This document shows, piece by piece, positions 1-6,404 of a DNA stretch of 6,868 bases; within the stretch, counting starts at the first letter, position 1, and each line of letters starts with the position of its first letter. Source of the stretch: Nitrospinota bacterium (GTDB lineage: Bacteria > Tectomicrobia > Entotheonellia > J063); the NCBI GenBank assembly GCA_003696125.1, contig RFHZ01000776.1, positions 1 to 6,868 on the forward strand, given 5' to 3'. The notes below the pieces were generated by a model that saw only the letters and a program-made list of their open reading frames with translations, searched no databases and was not told the DNA's origin. A program made the position numbers and the translations under genes.

Positions 1-26
1 ATCTATCATCCCTCCGACAGCAGGGG

Positions 27-1367
27 TTAAGGGTAGCGTCTCTTCTTCCACCAGCGTTGCAACCGCTCCACGATCGTGGCCTCATAGCCTACCCGCTTGG
101 GGACATAGTACTGCCGTCCCTCCAGGTTGGGAGGCAGGTAGGCCTGTTCCACGAACTGGCCGGGGAAGTCATGGGCATACTGATACCCCTTGCCATAACC
201 GAGTTCCCGCATCAGGCGGGTAGGGGCATTACGCAGGTGGAGGGGAACGGGAAGGGCGGGTTGCTCCTGGATATCCTGTTGCACCAGGTTATAGGCCTGG
301 TACAGGGCATTACTCTTGGGGGCGGTGGCCAGATAGACTGCTGCCTGGGCCAGGGCCAGCTCTCCTTCTGGTTGGCCCAGGAACTGAAAAGCCTGCATGG
401 CTGCCACCGCCATCGGCAGAGCCTGCGGGTCAGCATTCCCCACATCTTCTGAGGCAAAGCGGATCATGCGCCGGGCGATATAGAGGGGGTCTTCACCCGC
501 GGCGAGCATCCGGCCCAACCAGTAGAGCGCTGCATCCGGATCGCTCCCTCGCATACTTTTGTGGAAGGCAGAAATCAGGTTATAGTGCTCTTCACCGCTC
601 CGGTCGTAGAGGAGCTTTTTCTGTTCGATGGCTTCTTCCAGGCGCTCCACGGTCAGGAGGCGTCGTCCCTGCGCATCAGGCACGGTGCCGAGCACCGCCA
701 GCTCCAGAAGATTGAGGGCAAACCGGACATCTCCGTTAGCCAGGCTGGCCATCTGCCGCAAGACCTGGGGGGCAGCCTCGACCTGCCACTGCCCCAATCC
801 CCGCTCCCGATCGTGCAAGGCCCGTAACAGAAGGGAGTAGATCTCCTCCTCGGTCAAGGCGTGGAAGGGGAAGACGAGACAGCGGGAGAGGAGGGCCGGA
901 ATGATGGAAAAGGAGGGATTTTCGGTTGTAGCCCCGATCAGGGTGATGCGACCGGCCTCGACATGGGGGAGCAGGGCATCCTGCTGGGCCTTGTTGAAGC
1001 GGTGGATCTCATCGAGAAAGAGGATGGTGCGGCGGTGAGCGGTTTGACGTTGCCTCATCGCCTCTGCGATCACCTCTCGCACCTCTTTGACCCCGACCAG
1101 GACCGCACTGAGCGAGACAAAATGTGCCTGCGTCTTCTGAGCAATGATCCGGGCCAGGGTGGTCTTTCCCGTGCCGGGAGGACCCCAGAAGAGCATGGAG
1201 GGGAGGGTATCCCTGCTCAACACCTCCCACAGGAGTTTCCCTTTTCCCACCAGGTGTTGTTGCCCGACAAACTCCTCCAGGTTTTGCGGCCGCATGCGTT
1301 CTGCCAGGGGTACCGTCTGGGCTCCGCCCTCCTCCCCTGCCTTCCCAAAGAGGTTCAGGGTTTCCAC
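27..1367 (-). CDS. rarA: Replication-associated recombination protein A (RarA/MgsA), AAA+ ATPase
   Basis: RarA/MgsA is a homotetrameric AAA+ ATPase related to clamp loaders and to eukaryotic WRNIP1/Mgs1; it acts at stalled replication forks and binds SSB. Numbered from the upstream GTG at 1370, it shows Walker A GPPGTGKT (63-70), Walker B FLDEIHRF (118-125), sensor-1 ATTEN (147-151), a likely arginine finger in LSRC (R163) and sensor-2 GDVRFALN (213-220). The C-terminal tetramerisation domain (about 260-440) has the typical stretches SEDVGNADP and [12 protein letters not shown]. At about 446 residues it is full length for the family. Two GTG codons lie in tandem (1370, 1367); AGGAG at 1374-1378 is 3 nt from the first and 6 nt from the second, so 1367 is preferred. 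It follows the DppC-type permease after about 65 bp with no terminator or clear promoter seen between, so it may be co-transcribed. Residues TLNLF near the N-terminus resemble a sliding-clamp-binding motif (inference). Confidence 0.96.
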   Translation of the reverse strand: METLNLFGKAGEEGGAQTVPLAERMRPQNLEEFVGQQHLVGKGKLLWEVLSRDTLPSMLFWGPPGTGKTTLARIIAQKTQAHFVSLSAVLVGVKEVREVIAEAMRQRQTAHRRTILFLDEIHRFNKAQQDALLPHVEAGRITLIGATTENPSFSIIPALLSRCLVFPFHALTEEEIYSLLLRALHDRERGLGQWQVEAAPQVLRQMASLANGDVRFALNLLELAVLGTVPDAQGRRLLTVERLEEAIEQKKLLYDRSGEEHYNLISAFHKSMRGSDPDAALYWLGRMLAAGEDPLYIARRMIRFASEDVGNADPQALPMAVAAMQAFQFLGQPEGELALAQAAVYLATAPKSNALYQAYNLVQQDIQEQPALPVPLHLRNAPTRLMRELGYGKGYQYAHDFPGQFVEQAYLPPNLEGRQYYVPKRVGYEATIVERLQRWWKKRRYP

Positions 1368-1433
1368 CACCGTCTCCTCTCTCTTCTCTTATGTAGATAT
1401 GACCACTCTTCTCCAGGGAGAGATGACAGGCTC

Positions 1434-2363
1434 TTACCGGTGCAGGTGGGGATCGAGAGCATCCCGCAGCCAGTCCCCCAGCAGGTTAATGGAGAGCACA
1501 ATGAGCATGAGGGCCAGTCCCGGGAAGATGGTCAGCCACCAGTACCCGCTAAAGAGATAGTTATACCCCATGGCAATCATGATCCCCAGGGAAGGGGTGG
1601 TGATAGGGACTCCCAGTCCCAGGAAACTCAAGGTGGCTTCCAGCACAATGACTCGTGGCATCTGGACGATGATGAGGATGATGATCGGGGTGAGGACATT
1701 GGGGAGGATATGTTTAACCATGATGAGCAGATCCGATCCGCCAAGAGCACGGGCAGCTTCGATATACTCCTTTTCCCGTTCGGCAATGACACTTCCCCGC
1801 ATGGTGCGGGCGTACTCGGCCCAGCCGACAAATCCGATCACCAGGATCAGCTTGAAGAGTCCGCGGCCAAAAATGGCGATCATGGCCAGGGCCATAAGGA
1901 TGGTGGGGAGGGAGAACTGGAGATCAGCAGCCCGCATGATCACCGCATCTAGCCGTCCTCCATAGTAGCCGGAGGGGAGTCCCAGCAGAATCCCCAGGAA
2001 CACGGAGACGGCGATAGAGACCACGCCGACGAGCAGAGAGATACGGATACCATAGATGATGCCGCTGAGGATGTCTCGACCAAAGACATCGGCTCCCAGG
2101 AGATACTTACTGTTCCCTCTTTCCATCCAAAAGGGTGGCAGGCGGCGTGCTCTGAGCTCCTGCTCATACGGGTCGTGAGGAGCGATAAAAGGGGCCAAAA
2201 GGGCACTCAAGACAAACAGGCAGAGGAGAATGCTTCCCGCTATGGCGAAACCGTTACGGCGATAGCTGCTCCAGAGACGAGAACCGGTCTTTTGCTTCGC
2301 TGGAGCAAGCGCTTCTTGGGTAACAGGTTCTGCAGGCTTTTCCTTGACGGTTTGGGCTTTCAC
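1434..2363 (-). CDS. Peptide/nickel-family ABC transporter permease, DppC/OppC type
   Basis: This is one of the two inner-membrane channel subunits of a peptide/nickel-family importer. From the earliest possible start (TTG at 2384), residues 1-45 are charged and cytoplasmic. A first membrane helix spans about 46-68, and the DppC-type segment LGADVFGRDILSG follows at 96-108. Four to five further hydrophobic helices come next. The EAA loop that contacts the ATPase is EYIEAARALGG (206-216) with KHILPN (224-229). The C-terminus GDWLRDALDP is the usual family ending, so the protein is complete. Start choice: TTG at 2384 overlaps the upstream stop but has no ribosome site; GTG at 2363 has AGGAG at 2373-2377 with 9 nt spacing and gives 309 residues, so it is preferred. 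The gene lies 17 nt after the DppB-type permease stop, consistent with one mRNA. Family is certain; the substrate cannot be read from this subunit. Confidence 0.95.
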   Translation of the reverse strand: MKAQTVKEKPAEPVTQEALAPAKQKTGSRLWSSYRRNGFAIAGSILLCLFVLSALLAPFIAPHDPYEQELRARRLPPFWMERGNSKYLLGADVFGRDILSGIIYGIRISLLVGVVSIAVSVFLGILLGLPSGYYGGRLDAVIMRAADLQFSLPTILMALAMIAIFGRGLFKLILVIGFVGWAEYARTMRGSVIAEREKEYIEAARALGGSDLLIMVKHILPNVLTPIIILIIVQMPRVIVLEATLSFLGLGVPITTPSLGIMIAMGYNYLFSGYWWLTIFPGLALMLIVLSINLLGDWLRDALDPHLHR

Positions 2364-2380
2364 TCTCCTCTGCTCCTGTC

Positions 2381-3307
2381 TCAATGGGTAATACGCACCC
2401 GGGGATCAAGGACGGTGTACAGGACATCGACGAGAAAATTGAGGATGATAAAGATTGCCGCCGTCACCATGGCATAGGCCACCACCACCGGATAGTCAAG
2501 CCGCTCAATGGAGAGGAGGAGCAGTCGTCCCATGCCCGGCCAGGCAAAGATCTTCTCCGTAACGATGGTATAGGCGATGAGCCCTCCGATCTGCAATCCG
2601 GCAATGGTGACAAAGGGGATGAGGGTGTTTTTCAAGGCGTGTTTGACCACGACCAGGACTTCGCTCAATCCCTTGGCCCGGGCGGTACGGACGTAGTCTT
2701 TCGCCATGACATCGAGCATGCCGGCCCGGATCAAGCGGGAAAAGAGGGCGACGCGGAAGAGGGCCAGAGAGGTGGCCGGAAGCACCAGATGCCGCCAACT
2801 GCCGCGTCCAGAGGAGGGGAACCATTCCAGATCCACCACAAAGATCAGGATGAGCAGGATGCCTACCCAGAAAGGAGGGGCGGATATACCCAACAGGGAG
2901 CCGGCCAGGCCCAGGCGATCGAATAAGGAATCCTTCCACATGGCCATGAGGATCCCCAGAGGGATGGCGATGATGATGGAGAAGCTGATGGCGGTGATGA
3001 CCAGTTCCAGTGAGGCGGGAAGCCTTTCCACTACCAGTTTAAGCGCCGGTTCATGGAAGTAGAACGAATCCCCCAGATCCCCATGCAGTGCCCCTTTGAG
3101 GAAACGGATGTACTGGATATGCCATGGCTGATCCAGTCCGAGCCGCTTCTCGATCTCCTCTCGCTGCTGGTTGGTTGCATTGGGGGGAAGCATGAGCTCT
3201 ATCGGATCTCCGGTGACTACCAGCATCAGGATGATGATGGCGGAGACAACAAAAAAGACGAGCACCATCTGGAAAAGACGCTTCACCGCATATTGCACCA
3301 GTACCAT
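2381..3307 (-). CDS. Peptide/nickel-family ABC transporter permease, DppB/OppB type
   Basis: This is the second channel subunit, partner of the DppC-type permease downstream. From ATG 3307 it has 308 residues, normal for the family. An N-terminal helix lies at about 12-32, followed by an extracytoplasmic stretch with GDPIELMLPP and the DppB-type LGLDQPWHIQYIRFLKG (56-72) and HGDLGDSF (75-82). The membrane core starts at about 100. The EAA loop is DYVRTARAKGLSE (204-216) with KHALKN (222-227), then EKIFAWPGMGRLLL (251-264), and the usual ending YTVLDPRVR. An in-frame TTG at 3367 would add 20 residues, but these show no family character and are encoded inside a strong stem-loop, so ATG 3307 is chosen. 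GGAG at 3318-3321 is 10 nt from this ATG, and AGGAGG at 3323-3328 is 15 nt away. It sits about 90 bp after the binding-protein gene. Confidence 0.95.
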   Translation of the reverse strand: MVLVQYAVKRLFQMVLVFFVVSAIIILMLVVTGDPIELMLPPNATNQQREEIEKRLGLDQPWHIQYIRFLKGALHGDLGDSFYFHEPALKLVVERLPASLELVITAISFSIIIAIPLGILMAMWKDSLFDRLGLAGSLLGISAPPFWVGILLILIFVVDLEWFPSSGRGSWRHLVLPATSLALFRVALFSRLIRAGMLDVMAKDYVRTARAKGLSEVLVVVKHALKNTLIPFVTIAGLQIGGLIAYTIVTEKIFAWPGMGRLLLLSIERLDYPVVVAYAMVTAAIFIILNFLVDVLYTVLDPRVRITH

Positions 3308-3339
3308 GCTTTTCTCTCTCCCCCTCCTCGAGAGAACAC

Positions 3340-3384
3340 GGGGAGAACAAAAGGGATTGTGGGTCAACGCCTTTTGCTCTCCCC
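3340..3384 (-). promoter_or_regulatory. Long intercistronic stem-loop between binding-protein and permease genes
   Basis: The arms 3340-3354 and 3370-3384 are complementary over 15 base pairs. The pair 3347/3377 is G-U in the minus-strand RNA but A-C on the plus strand. Beyond one C-C mismatch (3355/3369) four more pairs form (3356-3359 with 3365-3368), including another pair that is G-U only in the minus RNA. The loop is 5 nt. The element begins 13 nt after the binding-protein stop and ends 32 nt before the permease ATG. No T-run follows on either strand, so it is not a standard intrinsic terminator. Stem-loops in this position in other binding-protein operons (for example malE-malF) protect the upstream mRNA from 3' decay and lower permease expression; that role here is inferred from position and pairing. 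Confidence 0.75.
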
Positions 3385-3397
3385 ATGCCCCTTTACG

Positions 3398-5005
3398 CTA
3401 TTCTCTGGGTTTGATCTCCTTGGCCCAGATCTGTTCGTCTACGCGGACATCCATATCAAACTTGTTGGAGATTCCCACGATGAGTTCCTGGTAGTGGAGC
3501 GGAATCTTGGGTACTTCTTCGTGGATGATCTCTGCCGCTTTCCGGAAGTATTTCATGCGCTCCTTGGGATCGATGGTCCGGTTGATCGTTTTGATCACCT
3601 CATCGAGTTCCGGGTTGCAGTACTGCCCGTAGTTGGCCCGGCCAAAACCGGTCTTCTTGTCGAAACAGCCGACCAGGGCGAGCAAATTATAGGCCCCGAT
3701 GCTTCCGGCCCATCCGCTCAGGTGGAAGGAATTTTCGTACTGGCGCATCAGCTTGGGGAAGAAGATGGCTCGCGGCTGGGCATTCACGGTCACGTTGAGC
3801 CCGATCTTCTTCAGTTGGCCGGCAATGGCCACGGCCAGCTCTTCATCGTTGATATAGCGATCATTGGGGGTATCCAGTCGCACGGAGAACCCCTGCGGAT
3901 ATCCTGCCTCGGCCAGGAGCTTTTTTGCCTTTTCCGGATCATAGGGATAGCGCTCCAGGTCGGGAATATAGCCGAACACAGGAGGAGGAATCATCTGGGC
4001 CGCCGCCTGTCCACTCCCTTCCATCACGTACTGGAGCAGCTCATCCTCGTTGACCCCGTAGTAGATGGCCTGGCGTACCCGCTTATCCAGGAAGGGATTC
4101 GGTTGTCCTTCCGGGATGCCCGGGGAACCTTCCGGAGGAGGGCCACCAAACTTGCGCTTGGTGTCAAAAGCCAGATAGATCAGACGCAGTCCGGGTTTGC
4201 GGATGACGCGGGCATTCGGGCTCCGCTCGATGCGGGGGATGTCTACCACCGGCACGGCTTCGGCCACATCGATCTCTCCGCGCAGCAAGGCAGCCACCCG
4301 GGTGGCATCTTCCGGGATCGGCCGATAGGTCACATACTTGATCGGTGGTTTCGGTCCCCAGTACTCCTCCCAGCGCTCCAGCTTTACGTGCTGATCTTTG
4401 ATCCACTCGACGAACTTGTACGGGCCGGTACCGACCGGTTTCCTGCCGAACACCTCGTCCCCTACCTCCTGGAGGTAGCGCATGGGCACGATGTAAACGT
4501 TGAACATGTTGCGGGGAATGTCCGGCGAGGGACCATAGGTCACCAGGCGGATGGTGTAGTCGTCCACCACCTGCACCTCTTTGACCTGGGCCAGTTGTCC
4601 TTTGGTCAGCGACTTGGGATGCGTCTTGGCCCGGTCGAGCGCCCACTTGGCAACCTGGGCGTTAAACGGCTCTCCGTTGTGGAATTTCACCCCTTTCCGG
4701 AGATGGAAGATCCAGGCGTTTTCTCCCTCTGGTTCCCAGGAGACGGCCAATCCCGGTTTCTCCTCCAGGTTAGGTCCCCGGTAGATCAGGGTTTCAAAGA
4801 TATTGGCCTGATAGCTCCCCGTGGTCGAGATAGCCGTCACATGAGGATCCAGGCTCTCCGCATCACCGGTCAATCCGATCACGATAGAGGTTTCCGCCCC
4901 CAGAACCTGTAGGGGGAAAGCCCCCAAAACCATCAAGAGGAGAAAACAGAGGCTTACATGGAAGGAAGTCAACGATCTAGCTCTGCAAAGCCTTTTTGAT
5001 CCCAT
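3398..5005 (-). CDS. Family 5 extracellular solute-binding protein of a peptide-type ABC transporter
   Basis: This is the substrate-capturing component (SBP_bac_5 family: DppA/OppA/GsiB-like) that delivers solute to the permeases encoded directly downstream. Numbered from GTG 5008, a signal peptide has basic residues K5, R6, R9, R11, a hydrophobic core (about 18-34) and a likely signal-peptidase I site VLGA/ET after residue 38. There is no lipobox cysteine. Family landmarks are GDAESLDPH (48-56), FETLIYRG (71-78), WIFHLRKGVKFHNGEPF (99-115), VGTGPYKFVEW (192-202), LLRGEIDVAE (241-250), the segment NPFLDKRVRQAI (304-315), YDPEKAKKLLAEAGYP (356-371) and PLHYQE (503-508). Length is normal for the family. 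A Pro/Gly-rich stretch (284-303) precedes the LDKRVRQAI helix. AGGAGG at 5015-5020 is 9 nt from ATG 5005 and 6 nt from GTG 5008; ATG 5005 (535 residues) is preferred. It has its own promoter at 5087-5115. Peptide is the default substrate guess; glutathione, sugars or nickel chelates are possible within this family. Confidence 0.95.
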   Translation of the reverse strand: MGSKRLCRARSLTSFHVSLCFLLLMVLGAFPLQVLGAETSIVIGLTGDAESLDPHVTAISTTGSYQANIFETLIYRGPNLEEKPGLAVSWEPEGENAWIFHLRKGVKFHNGEPFNAQVAKWALDRAKTHPKSLTKGQLAQVKEVQVVDDYTIRLVTYGPSPDIPRNMFNVYIVPMRYLQEVGDEVFGRKPVGTGPYKFVEWIKDQHVKLERWEEYWGPKPPIKYVTYRPIPEDATRVAALLRGEIDVAEAVPVVDIPRIERSPNARVIRKPGLRLIYLAFDTKRKFGGPPPEGSPGIPEGQPNPFLDKRVRQAIYYGVNEDELLQYVMEGSGQAAAQMIPPPVFGYIPDLERYPYDPEKAKKLLAEAGYPQGFSVRLDTPNDRYINDEELAVAIAGQLKKIGLNVTVNAQPRAIFFPKLMRQYENSFHLSGWAGSIGAYNLLALVGCFDKKTGFGRANYGQYCNPELDEVIKTINRTIDPKERMKYFRKAAEIIHEEVPKIPLHYQELIVGISNKFDMDVRVDEQIWAKEIKPRE

Positions 5006-5047
5006 CACAACCCACCTCCTTTACTCAAGAAGACCCTCTTATCTTGG

Positions 5048-5079
5048 AAAAAAGGATACCACTCTCTACAGGGATTCCT
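5048..5079 (-). promoter_or_regulatory. Weak 5'-leader hairpin followed by a T-run, upstream of the binding-protein gene
   Basis: In the minus-strand RNA 5072-5079 can pair with 5053-5060 as four pairs, a 2x2 internal mismatch and two pairs, with an 11-nt loop, directly followed by a run of six U (5053-5048, the first being the base of the stem). It starts at about the predicted transcription start. The layout resembles a minimal attenuator or a 5' protective hairpin, but the stem is weak, so it may be chance. Confidence 0.25.
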
Positions 5080-5086
5080 GGTTCAT

Positions 5087-5115
5087 TCTATAGCATAAAT
5101 GGCTATTACAGTCAA
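5087..5115 (-). promoter_or_regulatory. Predicted sigma-70/sigma-A promoter for the binding-protein gene
   Basis: Read on the minus strand, -35 TTGACT (5110-5115) and -10 TATAGA (5087-5092) are separated by exactly 17 bp, with a TGC extended -10 directly before the -10 box. Transcription would start near 5080, giving a 5' leader of about 75 nt before ATG 5005. This promoter separates expression of the binding protein and permeases from that of the ATPase genes upstream. Confidence 0.7.
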
Positions 5116-5168
5116 CTGAACGACCGGCAGGAATCTGTCTCAAGTGCGGGGGGAGAACATATCGACCA

Positions 5169-5184
5169 GGGTACGGGTGTACCC
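5169..5184. repeat. Small inverted repeat GGGTAC-N4-GTACCC
   Basis: The six-base arms 5169-5174 and 5179-5184 are perfectly complementary around a 4-nt loop (GGGT on plus). An overlapping alternative, CGGG 5174-5177 with CCCG 5182-5185, is also possible. There is no adjacent T-run, so it is not a clear terminator. It lies about 55 bp upstream of the minus-strand promoter and could be an operator-type dyad or an RNA hairpin in a read-through transcript. Confidence 0.4.
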
Positions 5185-5233
5185 GCAGCATAATGCCGTC
5201 TCCGGAAAAAAGCGAGGCCACGAAGAGGAAACA

Positions 5234-5244
5234 GGTACCACCCT
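5234..5244 (-). promoter_or_regulatory. Isolated T-box core-like sequence AGGGTGGTACC
   Basis: The minus strand carries the first 11 bases of the T-box consensus AGGGTGGNACCGCG, in the same orientation as the transporter gene downstream. The next bases are TGT rather than GCG. The upstream side is occupied by the tRNA-Cys promoter and antisense tRNA, where I find no specifier-loop stem or other T-box leader parts, and no terminator hairpin follows. A functional T-box riboswitch is therefore not supported; a remnant or a chance match is possible. Confidence 0.2.
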
Positions 5245-5254
5245 GACAAAAATG

Positions 5255-5283
5255 TTGACGATTTTTTCGAGAGAGGGTAAAAT
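5255..5283 (+). promoter_or_regulatory. Predicted sigma-70/sigma-A promoter for tRNA-Cys
   Basis: -35 TTGACG (5255-5260) and -10 TAAAAT (5278-5283) are separated by exactly 17 bp. Transcription would begin near 5290, about 24 nt before the mature tRNA 5' end at 5314, leaving a short leader for RNase P to remove. Confidence 0.75.
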
Positions 5284-5313
5284 AAAAGGTGAAAAGAGTC
5301 TTCATGGGAAAGA

Positions 5314-5388
<75 letters not shown>

Positions 5389-5395
5389 TTTTTTT
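5389..5395 (+). terminator. T7 tract directly after tRNA-Cys, possible transcription end
   Basis: Seven T residues follow the encoded CCA immediately. No separate GC-rich hairpin precedes them; only the tRNA's own T arm and acceptor strand do. Termination here is plausible but not a textbook intrinsic terminator. Without termination the tRNA transcript would run antisense into the 3' end of the DppF-type ATPase gene, whose stop is at 5425-5427. Confidence 0.35.
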
Positions 5396-5424
5396 CTCTG
5401 CCAGCCAGCGATAGCCGCCGGGGG

Positions 5425-6402
5425 TCAATAGAGGTGACAGGCAACCCGGTGTCCCTGACTCTCCTCCTTCTCTACCGGCACGATCGTCTCACACTCGGGT
5501 TTCCGGTAAGGACAGCGGGGATGGAACTTGCAGCCGGCAGGAGGACGAATAGGGCTGGGAACATCACCGGTGAGGATAATCCGTTCCGTTTTGACATGGG
5601 GATTGGGACGAGGCACGGCAGAGAGGAGGGCCTGGGTATAGGGATGCAGGGGATTAGTTAACACCTCGCGTACCGGTCCCTGTTCCACGATGTTCCCCAG
5701 GTACATGACTAAAACCCGGTTGCTGATCTGTTTCACCACGCTGATATCGTGAGAGATGAAGAGCATGGACAGGTGGAACTCCTGCTGCAGGTCTAGCAGG
5801 AGGTTGATGAGCTGGGCCTGCACACTCACATCCAGTGCCGATACCGGTTCATCTGCCACCACAAAAGACGGTTCCACAGCCAGGGCACGCGCCACCCCGA
5901 TGCGCTGGCGCTGGCCACCGGAGAACTCATGCGGATAGCGATCCTGGTGGGTAGGATCGAGTCCGACCCGGACCAGCAAGCTCTCCACCCGCTCCTGGAT
6001 TTCAGCACTGCTGGTCAGGCCATGTGTCTTGAGCGGCTCGGCAATGATGTTGCGCACCTTCATACGCGGGTTCAGCGAGGAGTAGGGATCCTGAAAGATC
6101 ATCTGCATGTGTCGGCGTAGCTTGCGCAACTCCTTTTTCGAATACTTCAGGATGTTCTCTCCCCGGAAGAAGATCTCACCAGCCGTCGGTTTATGCAGTA
6201 AGAGCAGGGTTTCCCCTGTTGTCGATTTGCCACAACCCGACTCCCCTACCAGTCCCACGATTTCACCGGCATCAACGGTAAAGGAGATTCCATCAACCGC
6301 CTTCACCGGTGCCGCGTCTTTGGTCAGCAGTCGATCGATCAGGCCGGTATCTCGCGAGAAATACTTCTTCAGGTTACGCACTTCCAGAAGCGGTACCGCC
6401 AT
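5425..6402 (-). CDS. Peptide/nickel-family ABC transporter ATPase, DppF/OppF type
   Basis: This is one of two cytoplasmic ATPases that drive the importer, acting as a heterodimer with the DppD-type protein encoded just upstream. Numbered from ATG 6408, Walker A is GESGCGKS (55-62), the Q-loop is [12 protein letters not shown] (105-116), the ABC signature SGGQR (163-167), Walker B FVVADEP (182-188) and the switch histidine is in FISHD (H220). The C-terminal oligopeptide/dipeptide-transporter domain has HPYTQALL (255-262) and four cysteines spaced CX5CX6CX17C (293, 299, 306, 324), the pattern proposed to hold an iron-sulfur cluster in DppD/DppF-type ATPases. Full length at about 325 residues. 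ATG 6408 overlaps the upstream TGA by 4 nt (ATGA) but has no spacer from GAGAGG. ATG 6402 has GAGAGG 6 nt upstream and is preferred. The coding strand is followed by the antisense of tRNA-Cys, with no clear terminator. Confidence 0.96.
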   Translation of the reverse strand: MAVPLLEVRNLKKYFSRDTGLIDRLLTKDAAPVKAVDGISFTVDAGEIVGLVGESGCGKSTTGETLLLLHKPTAGEIFFRGENILKYSKKELRKLRRHMQMIFQDPYSSLNPRMKVRNIIAEPLKTHGLTSSAEIQERVESLLVRVGLDPTHQDRYPHEFSGGQRQRIGVARALAVEPSFVVADEPVSALDVSVQAQLINLLLDLQQEFHLSMLFISHDISVVKQISNRVLVMYLGNIVEQGPVREVLTNPLHPYTQALLSAVPRPNPHVKTERIILTGDVPSPIRPPAGCKFHPRCPYRKPECETIVPVEKEESQGHRVACHLY

Positions 6403-6404
6403 AG

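Larger units (their letters stand above)
5116..5254. other. Spacer between the divergent binding-protein and tRNA-Cys promoters
   Basis: No gene is supported here. Visible contents are a short inverted repeat GGGTAC/GTACCC (5169-5174 and 5179-5184, loop GGGT), a run of six A (5206-5211, U in the minus RNA) without a hairpin partner, and an 11-base T-box-like sequence at 5234-5244. Apparent reading frames through this spacer continue into the antisense strand of the tRNA and are spurious. Confidence 0.6.

Noticed and set aside
1371-1433. Possible terminator or promoter between the DppC-type permease and rarA
   Set aside because: Only a 4-bp hairpin (TCTC/GAGA) without a T-run and AT-rich words without a matching -35 are present.
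861-1952. 363-residue open frame on the plus strand
   Set aside because: It spans the antisense of rarA, the intergenic gap and the DppC-type permease; composition is low-complexity (H, D, G, E rich), as expected for a shadow frame.
3308-3367. 20-residue N-terminal extension of the DppB-type permease from TTG 3367
   Set aside because: The extension lies in the stem-loop region, has no family character, and ATG 3307 has a better ribosome-site context.
3053-4912. 619-residue open frame on the plus strand
   Set aside because: It runs antisense to the binding-protein gene and the start of the DppB-type permease, crosses their intergenic hairpin, and shows no recognisable domain; the opposite strand has clear family landmarks throughout.
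5206-5221. T6 run on the minus strand as an intrinsic terminator for the ATPase genes
   Set aside because: The preceding bases have no complementary partner nearby, so no terminator hairpin forms.
5243-5271. Alternative -35 CTGACA for the tRNA promoter
   Set aside because: No -10-like sequence stands at suitable spacing; TTGACG/TAAAAT is far better.
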